Source: JBARCX01 sp049794535
Lineage (GTDB): Bacteria > Pseudomonadota > Gammaproteobacteria > Xanthomonadales > Rhodanobacteraceae
DNA: 35,619 nucleotides
Assembly (NCBI GenBank): GCA_049794535.1
Contig: JBARCX010000319.1
Span: forward strand, 1 to 35,619
Direction of reading: 5' to 3'
Positions 15,816 to 23,992 of the stretch are shown one piece after another. The position numbers and the translations under genes were made by a program. Each line of letters starts with the position of its first letter. Position 1 is the stretch's first letter. The notes beneath the pieces were generated by a model, which saw only the letters and a list, made by a program, of their open reading frames with translations, made no database searches and had not been told where the DNA came from.

Positions 15816-17180
15816 TTACTCCTGTGTGGCGAGCAGATCCAGTGCTTCACGCAGACGCAGCAAGGCCGCATCACGCGCCGGTGTATCGGCATAGTCTGGT
15901 GTCGCGGCAACATGTTCGCCGTTCAACCGCAGTGCCGCCCGCTGTTGCTCCACATCAAGTTCGGCGGCAGCACTGCCCAACGTGCGCAGTTGTTTCTGCA
16001 ATGCGCCAGCCGCCTTTGGATCAGTAAAGGCCGCCGATAGCAGCAGTTCCTCACCTTCCGCAGAGAACAGGCGAAAACGAAAACTACCATCCGCATCGCG
16101 GAAACTCGCAAAGCGCGGCATTTTGTCCTTCGACGTGCTTTGCGGGCGACTTGTCGGCACCGGGCTTGCACTGACTGACGAACGTAGACCAATCGCATCA
16201 CGCAGTTCAGCGAGCTTTGGCGTGGCGATCGCACGAGCTTTCTTAGCACCTTCCCGCAGGATCTCTTCAATCACGGCCGGCTTCGCAATAAGCGTGTCGT
16301 AGTGCTCCCGCATGGGTGCTACATCCGCCTCGACGCGCTCGAACAGCACTTGCTTGGCCTCACCCCAGCCGATGCCATCCAGCAGCATCTGGCGAAAGGC
16401 TGCGCTCTCTGTCTCGCTGGCGAATGCATGGAAAATCGTAAACAGTGAGGAGCTATCGGGATCCTTCGGCTCGCCCGGCGCACGCGAGTCAGTGACGATC
16501 CGCATGATCGTCTCGCGCAGATGCTTCTGCCCACCGGTGAACAACGGGATAGTGTTGTCGTAGCTCTTGGACATCTTGCGTCCATCGAGACCGGGCAAGG
16601 TGGCTACCTGCTCCTCGATCACCACTTCCGGCAACACGAAGAATTCGCGGCCGTAGATGTGGTTGAAACGCTGCGCGATGTCGCGCGCCATCTCGATATG
16701 CTGAATCTGATCGCGCCCCACCGGCACCTTGTGTGCATTGAATGCAAGGATGTCGGCTGCCATCAGCACCGGGTACATGTACAGGCCGGCGGTCACGCCA
16801 GCATCCGCGTCCTCGCCCGCTTCCGTGTTCTTGTCCACCGATGCCTTGTAGGCATGCGCGCGATTGAGCAAACCTTTGGCCGTCACGCAGGTGAGGAACC
16901 AGGTCAGCTCGGGAATCTCGGGGATATCCGACTGGCGATACAACGTCACCTTCTGCGGATCGAGCCCGGCGGCCAGCCAGGTGGCGGCGATCTCCAGACG
17001 CGAACGTTCGATGCGCGCCGGATCATCACTCTTGATCAGCGCGTGATAGTCGGCCATGAAGTAGAACGCATCGACATCGGCACGGCGGCTCGTGGCCACG
17101 GCGGGACGAATCGCTCCCACGTAGTTGCCAAGGTGCGGGGTACCGGTGGTGGTGATGCCAGTGAGAACTCGGGTCTGCAT
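15816..17180 (-). CDS. trpS: Tryptophanyl-tRNA synthetase with extra C-terminal domain
   Basis: 454 residues. Class I signatures are present: TPHLGNY (residues 14-20, HIGH equivalent) and KMSKS (202-206). It charges tRNA-Trp with tryptophan in the cytoplasm. The usual bacterial enzyme ends near residue 335; this one continues through a Ser/Pro linker (about 334-352) into a domain of about 100 residues (FRFRLFSAEGEELLLSAAF.DPKAAGALQKQL...), resembling the YegP/DUF1508 repeat. Xanthomonas TrpS proteins are also longer than usual. ATG at 17180 is chosen because the conserved protein starts MQTRVLTGITTTG; a longer frame to 17243 is not conserved. Confidence 0.94.
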   Translation of the reverse strand: MQTRVLTGITTTGTPHLGNYVGAIRPAVATSRRADVDAFYFMADYHALIKSDDPARIERSRLEIAATWLAAGLDPQKVTLYRQSDIPEIPELTWFLTCVTAKGLLNRAHAYKASVDKNTEAGEDADAGVTAGLYMYPVLMAADILAFNAHKVPVGRDQIQHIEMARDIAQRFNHIYGREFFVLPEVVIEEQVATLPGLDGRKMSKSYDNTIPLFTGGQKHLRETIMRIVTDSRAPGEPKDPDSSSLFTIFHAFASETESAAFRQMLLDGIGWGEAKQVLFERVEADVAPMREHYDTLIAKPAVIEEILREGAKKARAIATPKLAELRDAIGLRSSVSASPVPTSRPQSTSKDKMPRFASFRDADGSFRFRLFSAEGEELLLSAAFTDPKAAGALQKQLRTLGSAAAELDVEQQRAALRLNGEHVAATPDYADTPARDAALLRLREALDLLATQE

Positions 17181-17264
17181 GCGATGGGCTTTTAAGTAGG
17201 GTGATAGGGCCAGCGCGATGCGTGACGAATCACGCGCGGACACGCCTATGCACGAACGGTTACT

Positions 17265-18179
17265 TCAACGGATCAGCGTGGACTTACCGAACATCGATTC
17301 GACCAGATCCACCGCCAACTTCGCGGTCTGGTTGCGCTTGTCGAAGGCGGGATTCAGCTCAACGATGTCCAGCGAGGCGAGTCGGCCGGTATCGGCAATC
17401 ATTTCCATGCACAGCTGCGCTTCGCGATAGTTCGGACCACCACGCACCGTGGTACCCACGCCTGGTGCGATGGTCGGATCGAGGAAATCGACATCGAAGC
17501 TCACATGCAGATGGGTATCCGCGTCGACACCGGCCAAGGCCTCTTCCATCGTGCGCTTCATGCCCACTTCGTCGATGTGGCGCATATCGAAGACACCTAC
17601 CTTCGATTCGCGCACCAGCTTCTTCTCGCCCTCATCTACCGAGCGGATGCCGATCTGACGGAATACATCGGCCGTGGTTGCCGGCGTGGTGCCGCCTATT
17701 TCGATGAGCTCACTCGGACCATAGCCACACAAGCAGGCCACTGGCATGCCGTGAATATTGCCCGACGGAGTCGCTTGCGCCGTGTTGAAATCGGTATGCG
17801 CATCCAGCCACAGCACGCGCAGTTTTTTGCCGCGCTCACGGCAGAAGCGCGCCACGGCGCTGATCGAGCCAATGGCCAAGCAATGATCGCCGCCGAGCAT
17901 GATCGGCAGTCGATCCTGTTGCAGCTCATCGTAGATCGCCGTATGGACCGCACGGTTCCAGGCCGTTACCTCGGGCAGATGGCGATAGCCATCGACCGGC
18001 GGCTGCCATGGATTCATCGGCCCATGCAGGTTGCCGCGGTCGAATACTTCCAGCCCGCGACGCTTTAGCCTTTCGGCCAGCAGCGCCACACGTAGGGCCT
18101 CAGGCCCCATGGAAGCGCCGCGATGCCCAGCGCCGATATCGGTCGGCGCGCCGACCAGTGCCACTGCTTTCTTGCTCAT
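17265..18179 (-). CDS. rocF: Arginase (ureohydrolase family)
   Basis: 304 residues of the arginase/agmatinase family. Mn-binding residues are all visible: H99 in GGDHC, D126, H128 and D130 in DAHTDFNT, D229 and D231 in SFDVDFLDP. GNIHGMP (H143) and DIVELNP (E274) fit arginase rather than agmatinase. It hydrolyses L-arginine to ornithine and urea. The start at 18179 begins the conserved MSKKAVALVGAPTDIGAGHRG; a longer frame to 18320 runs into the terminator and tRNA. GGDHC in place of the common GGDHS is a small variation. It has the same direction as trpS with an 84-bp gap. Confidence 0.92.
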   Translation of the reverse strand: MSKKAVALVGAPTDIGAGHRGASMGPEALRVALLAERLKRRGLEVFDRGNLHGPMNPWQPPVDGYRHLPEVTAWNRAVHTAIYDELQQDRLPIMLGGDHCLAIGSISAVARFCRERGKKLRVLWLDAHTDFNTAQATPSGNIHGMPVACLCGYGPSELIEIGGTTPATTADVFRQIGIRSVDEGEKKLVRESKVGVFDMRHIDEVGMKRTMEEALAGVDADTHLHVSFDVDFLDPTIAPGVGTTVRGGPNYREAQLCMEMIADTGRLASLDIVELNPAFDKRNQTAKLAVDLVESMFGKSTLIR

Positions 18180-18270
18180 ACCGCTTGTCTCATGACGAAC
18201 TGCACACCCGCTCAAGTGTAGCGGGTCGTCATGCGAGTGGGTGCAGGCTCTCGGCACCACGATTGCCCAC

Positions 18271-18297
18271 AAAAAAAGCCCGCATGACTGCGGACTT
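18271..18297 (-). terminator. Intrinsic terminator after tRNA-Thr
   Basis: On the minus strand AGTCCGCA pairs with TGCGGGCT (one G-U pair) around a four-base loop, followed by TTTTTTT. It is 12 bp beyond the tRNA 3' end and upstream of the arginase gene. Confidence 0.85.
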
Positions 18298-18308
18298 TTG
18301 CTTGAAAC

Positions 18309-18384
18309 TGGTGCCGGCACCCGGATTCGAACTGGGGACCTACTGATTACAAATCAGTTGCTCTACCAACTGAGCTATGCCGGC
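18309..18384 (-). tRNA. tRNA-Thr, anticodon TGT
   Basis: 76 bases with encoded CCA. The acceptor stem GCCGGCA/TGCCGGC, D arm TAGCTCAGTTGGTAGAGCA, anticodon stem ACTGA/TCAGT with loop TTTGTAA (anticodon TGT, reading ACA) and T arm with GTTCGAATC are complete. It resembles E. coli tRNA-Thr(TGT) closely. The gene stands alone between the SPOR-domain gene and arginase, with its own promoter and terminator. Confidence 0.97.
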
Positions 18385-18394
18385 GGGGAGCGGG

Positions 18395-18400
18395 ATTCTA
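18395..18400 (-). promoter_or_regulatory. Predicted -10 element of the tRNA-Thr promoter
   Basis: TAGAAT on the minus strand, just before a GC-rich discriminator (CCCGCTCCCC) typical of stable RNA promoters, would start transcription a few bases before the tRNA 5' end at 18384. A weak -35 (TTCTAG) lies 18 bases upstream at the SPOR gene stop. Confidence 0.5.
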
Positions 18401-18418
18401 ACAGGATCGCAGCAAAAG

Positions 18419-19117
18419 CTAGAAGCAGCCCGCGCTGTGCGATCCCACGGCAGGGTCGCGGATGCGATGGCGCCAATCAAAGTGGGCGCTGTCGGTCACC
18501 ACCAGATCCAGCCAATACTGGGGCACTTGCTCGCTGCGTTCGCTCAGCTGGGCCGGGAAACCGGCCGCAACCACCTCGTCACGACGTTTGCGCGCATTGG
18601 CCGGATCTTTGAACAGGCCCAGCGAGACGGTGTTCTGCTGGTCACCGGACCCCACCACGAAGTAGTCGCTGATCTGCTTCGCACTGAGTCGTCGTGCCTC
18701 GGCCAAGGCCTGTTCGCGGCTGGCACTGACCGGCAGATGCACCCACCAACCGGTGGATTGCGTGGTCTGCTCCTGACGGGCGCGGGTGCGCGAGACCTGC
18801 GCATTGACGGCGGCCCGTGCGTCACGCAGATCCTGCGGTGTGGCGAACGGCCCCAGCGTCATGCAGGTGTAGCTAATGGCCGCTGGCGACGCCACCGACA
18901 GCGACGCCGAAGGTGGCGTTGGTGAAGCGGGCACCGGACTGATAGCCGCAGCTGCAGCGCTGGTTGCCGGCGGCGGCCTTTCGGAGAGTAGATGCAGCTC
19001 CGGCACGCTCGGGTCGGTGGCGCTGCGCCCGTGCGTATCGTCCTGGCCGAGCAATAGCCACGCGCCTACCGCGATATTGAGGGCGATCAACAGTACAAAC
19101 AGCAGGCGCAGGAACAT
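18419..19117 (-). CDS. SPOR-domain membrane protein
   Basis: 232 residues: an N-terminal hydrophobic helix (about 2-24) with no cleavage site, a Pro/Ala/Ser-rich periplasmic stretch (about 30-82) and a C-terminal SPOR-like domain (about 130-210) with YFVVGSGDQQNTVSLGLFKDPANARKR and GFPAQLSER. SPOR domains bind denuded peptidoglycan at the division septum. A cysteine (YTCMTLGPF) and an additional repeat-like GPFATPQDLRDA segment precede the domain. It follows coaX by about 50 bp; the birA-coaX-SPOR order is common in Xanthomonadales. It may act in cell division, but the specific role is unknown. Confidence 0.82.
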   Translation of the reverse strand: MFLRLLFVLLIALNIAVGAWLLLGQDDTHGRSATDPSVPELHLLSERPPPATSAAAAAISPVPASPTPPSASLSVASPAAISYTCMTLGPFATPQDLRDARAAVNAQVSRTRARQEQTTQSTGWWVHLPVSASREQALAEARRLSAKQISDYFVVGSGDQQNTVSLGLFKDPANARKRRDEVVAAGFPAQLSERSEQVPQYWLDLVVTDSAHFDWRHRIRDPAVGSHSAGCF

Positions 19118-19146
19118 CAGTCATCCACCAGCATTAAGTCGCCCAA

Positions 19147-19182
19147 CATTTTAGAGAGCGGTGCCATTTTAGAGAGCTGCTT
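19147..19182. repeat. 18-bp tandem duplication spanning the coaX stop codon
   Basis: CATTTTAGAGAGC occurs at 19147-19159 and 19165-19177, period 18 bp. The coaX TAA lies in one copy and a second in-frame TAA in the other. Confidence 0.7.
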
Positions 19183-19927
19183 CGGGTGATGAATGTGCTG
19201 CCGCCCACACCGACAAGCCATGCAGTACACCGTCCGTCACCACCTCTGCCGGCATGCTCAGCAGCGGTAGCAGGGCCTCTGCATCCCCACCGCCCAAGCG
19301 CAGTGCCGGCGACACGCCAAACTGCGGCGTCATGCGCGCAACGAAACGCTCGATCAACGCAGCGACGGCCTGCCAGCAGCCCGATGCCACGGCATCGGCC
19401 GTGTTATCGGCCACGTCCATCACCAGACCGGGCCGCTCTGGCCGCACCTGCGCGGTGGCACCGAGCAATGCCTGCTGCATCAACTGGGGGCCAGGTGCGA
19501 TAAGACCACCGAGATGACGGCCATCCGCAGTCAATGCATCCAAGGTGAGCGCTGTACCGATCCCGGCCAGTACGTAGGGTGCATGGCAATCGGCATGAGC
19601 CGCGACCATCGCCAGGAAGCGATCCACACCGAGGCGTCGTGGGTCCGCGTAGGCATTGCGCACACCGCAAGCCACGGCCGGCGTGCGCAGCCAATCGACG
19701 CTGCACCCGAATACCTTCGCGGCGACTTCGGCAGCCATCGATTCGCGCGACGCATCAACCACGGAGGCGCCGAGCACGCGCTCCGGGCGCGGCAATTCGC
19801 GCCAGTCGTGCGCCAGCGTCGCGGCGACATCTTCATTCCATGCCACGGCACCGCGCGCCAGCCAGCCAGCGTCCTGCGACAGCGCCCACTTCAGCCGGGT
19901 GTTACCCAGATCAAGCAACAGATTCAT
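19169..19927 (-). CDS. coaX: Type III pantothenate kinase
   Basis: 252 residues with the ASKHA fold motifs of CoaX: DLGNTRLKW at the N-terminus (phosphate loop), GVDRFLAM around residue 101 and GIGTALTLDALTADG around 123-137. It phosphorylates pantothenate in the first step of coenzyme A synthesis and needs a monovalent cation. The ATG overlaps the birA stop as ATGA, so it is translated with birA. The stop codon lies in a short duplicated sequence, see the repeat at 19147-19182. Confidence 0.93.
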   Translation of the reverse strand: MNLLLDLGNTRLKWALSQDAGWLARGAVAWNEDVAATLAHDWRELPRPERVLGASVVDASRESMAAEVAAKVFGCSVDWLRTPAVACGVRNAYADPRRLGVDRFLAMVAAHADCHAPYVLAGIGTALTLDALTADGRHLGGLIAPGPQLMQQALLGATAQVRPERPGLVMDVADNTADAVASGCWQAVAALIERFVARMTPQFGVSPALRLGGGDAEALLPLLSMPAEVVTDGVLHGLSVWAAAHSSPEAAL

Positions 19928-20910
19928 GCGCGGCGCACCGTGACGTCGGCGCTGTCGATGCTACGCACGCCTGCGGTGGTCTGCAGCAGCAAGGCTCCGC
20001 GCACATCCACACCTGCACCCACGCCATCGAGCTCGCCCAGTGCCCCGCTCAGGCGCAGCGGCACGCCACGCAGCAAGTCATGACGTGCGTAATCCTCGAC
20101 AAACCCGGCAAAACCGGTGCGCTCGAAATCGGCCAAGCCATCCACCAGCGCAGCGATCAATGCCGCCGCCACACGATTGCGATCCGGCGCTACCCCACCA
20201 GCCAGGGTGGCAACATCACAGGCAGGCTGCCCGGCCTGCTCACGTAACGCCGGCGTGAGGCGCAGATTGAGGCCGATACCGATCACCGCCGCGCAGGGCC
20301 CCTGGTACTCGCCAGAAAGCTCGACCAGGATGCCGGCCAACTTGCCGCTCGCACTGCCATCGCCACTCGCAAGCACATCGTTCGGCCATTTAAGCCCGGC
20401 ACCAGAAATGCCAAGCGATTCCAGTGCCCGTAACACGATCACGCCTAGCGCTAGCGATAACCCGCTTAGCGCCGCAAAGCCCGACTCAAAACGCTTGAGA
20501 CACGACAGATACAGGTTCAGCCCGGGCGGCGATAACCACGTACGGCCACGCCGACCACGCCCGGCGCTCTGCGTCTCTGCCAGCACGATGCTGAGATCCG
20601 CCGCTGCCGCACCGCGGCGCTGCAGCTCGCTGGAGGTGGAATCCAGCTCCCAGTACAGATCCAGCGCGCCAAGCCGTGCCGCTGATGTAGCCGGCAACGC
20701 AGCGCGAATCTGTTTTTCATCAAGCATTTGCAGTGGCCACGGCAAGCAATAGCCGGCCACTCCGCATGACTCGATCGGCACGCCCTGATGGCGCAGCGCC
20801 TCAACGTGTTTCCAGATAGCCGCCCGGGTAATGCCTGCCGATTCACCCAAGCGGGCACCCGAAAGGGTCTCACCGTCAGCCAGCGCGACCAGCAATTGCC
20901 TCGCCCGCAT
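19924..20910 (-). CDS. birA: Bifunctional biotin-[acetyl-CoA-carboxylase] ligase and repressor BirA
   Basis: 328 residues. The N-terminal 60 residues form a winged helix-turn-helix (LSGARLGESAGITRAAIWKHVEALR.....VAGYCL), followed by the ligase domain with the biotinyl-AMP loop GRGRRGRTW (117-125) and LKWPNDVL, then a C-terminal SH3-like domain. It attaches biotin to acetyl-CoA carboxylase carrier protein and may repress biotin genes. ATG at 20910. First gene of the birA-coaX-SPOR unit; an unassigned gap of about 230 bp separates it from the next gene on the other strand. Confidence 0.93.
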   Translation of the reverse strand: MRARQLLVALADGETLSGARLGESAGITRAAIWKHVEALRHQGVPIESCGVAGYCLPWPLQMLDEKQIRAALPATSAARLGALDLYWELDSTSSELQRRGAAAADLSIVLAETQSAGRGRRGRTWLSPPGLNLYLSCLKRFESGFAALSGLSLALGVIVLRALESLGISGAGLKWPNDVLASGDGSASGKLAGILVELSGEYQGPCAAVIGIGLNLRLTPALREQAGQPACDVATLAGGVAPDRNRVAAALIAALVDGLADFERTGFAGFVEDYARHDLLRGVPLRLSGALGELDGVGAGVDVRGALLLQTTAGVRSIDSADVTVRRA

Positions 20911-21143
20911 CAGAGAGCACCCAGCACGCGCCCTGCTGGGCGCAGCATCGACGTAGGAGGAATCAACGTAAGAATGGAGAATCGCATCGTTCGATTCTAG
21001 CCCGCGCCAGCACAGCCATCTCGAAAAACTTCAGGCCGGCAGACAAGCGCTCAACGAATACGCACCGTTCAATGGCACTGGTATGTCACGGGCATTTCTG
21101 GGACCATCCCGAAGTTGGCTAGTGCGTCAAGGGGTTGATCGCC

Positions 21144-21479
21144 ATGCGTGCCATACATCTGCTAATCGTCTCCATGCTCGGCCTTGGCGGTATCGCCACA
21201 GCGGTCGCTGCAGACGTGGCTGTGAGTAATGGTGACGCGAACTGCACCCGCCAATCATCCAGCGACAGTGCTGCCGCCCATGATTCCGGCAGCAGCAATA
21301 GCCATGGCGATGCCACCGGCCTGACCCACGCACGTGCTGCGCGAAGCACCCCTGCCCCTGCTGCCAGCCCAACCGTGAGCAACGGTGACGGCGGCGTTAG
21401 CACCGGCGGTGGCAGCGATGCATCACCCAGGCGCGCAAGCCTGGGCTGGCAGTCGCTGCTGCCCGGCTCTATCCAGTAA
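21144..21479 (+). CDS. Small secreted Ser/Gly-rich protein of unknown function
   Basis: 111 residues with a clear Sec signal peptide (MRAIHLLIVSMLGLGGIATA, cleavage after AVA near residue 22). The mature part is low-complexity and rich in Ser, Gly, Asp and Ala, with two VSNGD motifs (VSNGDANC, VSNGDGGV) and one cysteine. ATG at 21144 has AAGGGG nine bases upstream, which decides it over a TTG at 21135. No family recognised; the SNGDG-type turns might bind metal but this is a guess. It converges on phoQ and ends 15 bp before that stop codon. A real gene is likely because of the signal sequence and ribosome site. Confidence 0.65.
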   Translation: MRAIHLLIVSMLGLGGIATAVAADVAVSNGDANCTRQSSSDSAAAHDSGSSNSHGDATGLTHARAARSTPAPAASPTVSNGDGGVSTGGGSDASPRRASLGWQSLLPGSIQ

Positions 21480-21494
21480 GCCCGTAGCCAGGGC

Positions 21495-22925
21495 TCAGCC
21501 CGGCGGCAATTTCACACTGAAGCGCGCACCGCCGTATTCCGGTGAACGATCCACGGTCAGCTCACCGCGATAAGCGCGCACGATGTCCTGCACGATGGAC
21601 AAGCCGATGCCATGTCCCTGCACGCGCTCGTCACCGCGCACGCCACGCTGCAGCACCTTCTCGACCTTTTCATCGGGAATACCGGGGCCATCATCCTCCA
21701 CGCTTAACTGGAGTCCGGGCCGCTGGCGACCAGCCTGCGGAAGGATCTTCACCACCAGCAGTACGCGATGGCTGGCCCATTTGAAGGCGTTCTCAAGCAG
21801 ATTGCCCATCAGCTCCAGCAAGTCACCCTGCTCGCCATAGAAAGCGGCGCCGTCATCGATGTCGAATTCGCACAGCACATTTTTCGCGGCGTAGACCTTT
21901 TCCAAGCTCTGCACCAGATCTTCCGCATGACCGCCCACCAGTACCGCGCTAGCAAAGGGCTGCCGACCCGACGTGGCCGCACGAGCCAACTGATAAGCCA
22001 CCAGTTCGTCCATGCGACGCACTTGGTCGAGAAGCGGGCCACGCAGCTGCGGTTGCTCGGCGGCGGCTGACTCCACCTGCGAGCGGATCACGGCCAACGG
22101 CGTTTTCAGACTGTGTGCGAGATCAGCCAGCGTGTTGCGGTAGCGCATGCGCTGCTCGCGCTCGCTGTCGATAAAGCCGTTGATGCCTTCGGTGAGGCTG
22201 ATCAGTTCGAGCGGATACTGGCTGTCGAGATGATCGGCGTCGCCCCGCTCCACGCGCGCCATGTCATTGGCCACCTTGCGCAACGGCGTCAGGCTCCAGC
22301 GCAGTAGCCACAACTGCAGCACGATCAGCATGATGCCCAGGATGGCCAGCAGGCCAACCAGGCTGCGCCGGTACACCGCATTGTTGCTTTCCAGCTGCTC
22401 CTCGGTCTGCGCCACCATGTAGGTGAGCTGCACCGATTTACGCTCGGGCAGATCCAGCTGCACACCATAGCTGTAGTAATACAACCGCCCAGCCTGGGTC
22501 TCGACCGGACCGACAAACACTTGCTGCCCTGGCCCCAGCATCTGCACGAAACCGAGATCGCGGCCGAGCGCCGAAGACGACTCCCAATGAAAGCCGTGAT
22601 CGCCCAGCACCACCGCATACAAACCGGAGCCGGGTCGCGAGAAGCGCGGATCCGGTGCATCCGGCATCAACGGCTTGCCGCGTACGTTGACCTCGGTGCC
22701 AGCAATGTAGGAAACCGCAAAGCCGCGCAGCCGATCCTGCAGCGCATTGCGCGCGCTGTCAGCATTGGTCTTGGACAACGTCAGCCCGATCGCACCGAGA
22801 AACAGCGCCAGCACAAGCCCGGTGGCCAGTGCTGCGCGCGCCGCTAGTGAGTACGGGCGTGACGGTGTCGTATCACTCGTCGTCGCTTTCGCTGCGGGGG
22901 ATGGCAAATCGGTATCCGCGTCCAC
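21495..22925 (-). CDS. phoQ: PhoQ-like sensor histidine kinase
   Basis: 476 residues: transmembrane helix 1 (about 31-50), periplasmic sensor (51-186), helix 2 (about 187-207), HAMP, then HisKA with phospho-acceptor H271 in TLADLAHSLKTPLAV, and the ATPase with N379 (LLENAFKWA), DDGPGIP and GHGIGLSIV. The H-box HSLKTPLAV is nearly identical to that of E. coli PhoQ. It should sense Mg2+, acid or cationic peptides and phosphorylate the PhoP-like partner; the ligand is inferred from the family. It begins with GTG and overlaps phoP by 53 bp; no other start before helix 1 has better support. Confidence 0.9.
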   Translation of the reverse strand: MDADTDLPSPAAKATTSDTTPSRPYSLAARAALATGLVLALFLGAIGLTLSKTNADSARNALQDRLRGFAVSYIAGTEVNVRGKPLMPDAPDPRFSRPGSGLYAVVLGDHGFHWESSSALGRDLGFVQMLGPGQQVFVGPVETQAGRLYYYSYGVQLDLPERKSVQLTYMVAQTEEQLESNNAVYRRSLVGLLAILGIMLIVLQLWLLRWSLTPLRKVANDMARVERGDADHLDSQYPLELISLTEGINGFIDSEREQRMRYRNTLADLAHSLKTPLAVIRSQVESAAAEQPQLRGPLLDQVRRMDELVAYQLARAATSGRQPFASAVLVGGHAEDLVQSLEKVYAAKNVLCEFDIDDGAAFYGEQGDLLELMGNLLENAFKWASHRVLLVVKILPQAGRQRPGLQLSVEDDGPGIPDEKVEKVLQRGVRGDERVQGHGIGLSIVQDIVRAYRGELTVDRSPEYGGARFSVKLPPG

Positions 22926-23565
22926 GTACCGTCTCGATGGGCTTTAGATGACCTTCCGGATCCAGCTTCCTGCGTAGACGTCCGATGAAGACCTCCAGCA
23001 CATTGGAGTCGCGGTCGAAATCCTGTTGATAGATGTGCTCTGTGAGATCTGCCTTGGAGACCAGCTCACCGGCGTGCAGCATCAAGTATTCCAGCACCTT
23101 GTATTCGTAGCTGGTGAGGTCGACCAGCCGACCCTCCACGGACACCGTCTGCGCGGTGGTGTCCAGCTTGATCGGGCCGCAAGCCAGCACAGGCTTGGCC
23201 CAGCCGCTGGCACGACGCACCAGTGCATTGATACGCGCCAGGAGCTCTTCCACATGGAACGGCTTGACCAGGTAATCGTCAGCGCCCTGCTTCAGACCAT
23301 CCACCTTGTCTTGCCAGCCACCGCGTGCGGTAAGGATCAGGATCGGATAGCGCTGTCCCGCGTCGCGCAATGCCTTGATCAGCTCCATACCGGACATCTT
23401 GGGTAGCCCCAGATCAACGATGGCCAGATCGAACGGCACTTCGCGGCCGAGATAAAGACCCGTTTCACCGTCCTCCGCCGCATCGACGGCAAAACCATCA
23501 CGCTTCAGGCGCGCGGCGAGGGTTTCGCGCAGCGGCGCCTCGTCTTCTACCAGAAGGATGCGCAT
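22873..23565 (-). CDS. phoP: PhoP-like response regulator (OmpR/PhoB family)
   Basis: 230 residues: receiver domain with D51 as phosphorylation site (LAIVDLGLP) and K101 switch lysine (VKPFHVEELLAR), then an OmpR-type winged helix (about 130-225) with VLEYLMLHAGELVSKADLTEHIYQQD and SNVLEVFIGRLRRKL. The shared LTAR.GWQDKVDGLKQGADDYLVKPFHVEE is close to PhoP of enterobacteria. It binds promoter DNA when phosphorylated by the kinase encoded next. The start overlaps the stop of the PepSY gene by one base (TGATG), so the three genes form an operon. Confidence 0.93.
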   Translation of the reverse strand: MRILLVEDEAPLRETLAARLKRDGFAVDAAEDGETGLYLGREVPFDLAIVDLGLPKMSGMELIKALRDAGQRYPILILTARGGWQDKVDGLKQGADDYLVKPFHVEELLARINALVRRASGWAKPVLACGPIKLDTTAQTVSVEGRLVDLTSYEYKVLEYLMLHAGELVSKADLTEHIYQQDFDRDSNVLEVFIGRLRRKLDPEGHLKPIETVRGRGYRFAIPRSESDDE

Positions 23566-23888
23566 CAGTGTTTCTCCTTGTAGCCCGTACCGTTACCGGC
23601 CGGTTTCTTGGTTGATGGTGCTGTATCCGGGCTTTTTACTGCATCGGACGGTACCGCAATTACTCGCACATGGCCCTCGGGCGTGAGCACCTTCACACGG
23701 TACTCGACGTGACGGGACACTTTGCGCGGCTCGGCCGACAGCACTTTGCCGCCGGTTTGCCGCTGCACCTGAAGTACCGCCTGATCCAGCGTCATCGTTG
23801 GCGTATCGGATTGCTGCGCCAGCGCCGGCATGGCGACAGCGAACAAACAGGCCACGATGAGTAGGGGGAGGTGGAACTTCTTCGCCAT
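23565..23888 (-). CDS. Periplasmic PepSY-like protein, first gene of the phoPQ operon
   Basis: 107 residues starting MAKKFHLPLLIVACLFAVAM with a Sec signal peptide ending PALA. The mature part MTLDQAVLQVQRQTGGKVLSAEPRKVSRHVEYRVKVLTPEGHVRVIAVPSDA has the PepSY arrangement (helix, then paired strands), and the tail is Lys/Pro-rich. Such domains inhibit peptidases or act as sensor accessory parts. Its place ahead of phoP suggests a ligand or modulator of the PhoQ sensor, as inference. ATG at 23888 is chosen because it begins a signal peptide; a longer frame to 23996 is unlikely. Confidence 0.8.
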   Translation of the reverse strand: MAKKFHLPLLIVACLFAVAMPALAQQSDTPTMTLDQAVLQVQRQTGGKVLSAEPRKVSRHVEYRVKVLTPEGHVRVIAVPSDAVKSPDTAPSTKKPAGNGTGYKEKH

Positions 23889-23992
23889 GTGTTGCAGTCC
23901 GCTCCGGGTAACAGCCCGGTCTACGGCTTCAATACTGGAAAACCTGTCCTGAATACTGACCGGATGGCCCGCGCGTGTCACGTACAGACTCA

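Noticed and set aside
17265..18179. Agmatinase or other ureohydrolase assignment
   Set aside because: GNIHGMP and VELNP motifs and the overall pattern fit arginase better.
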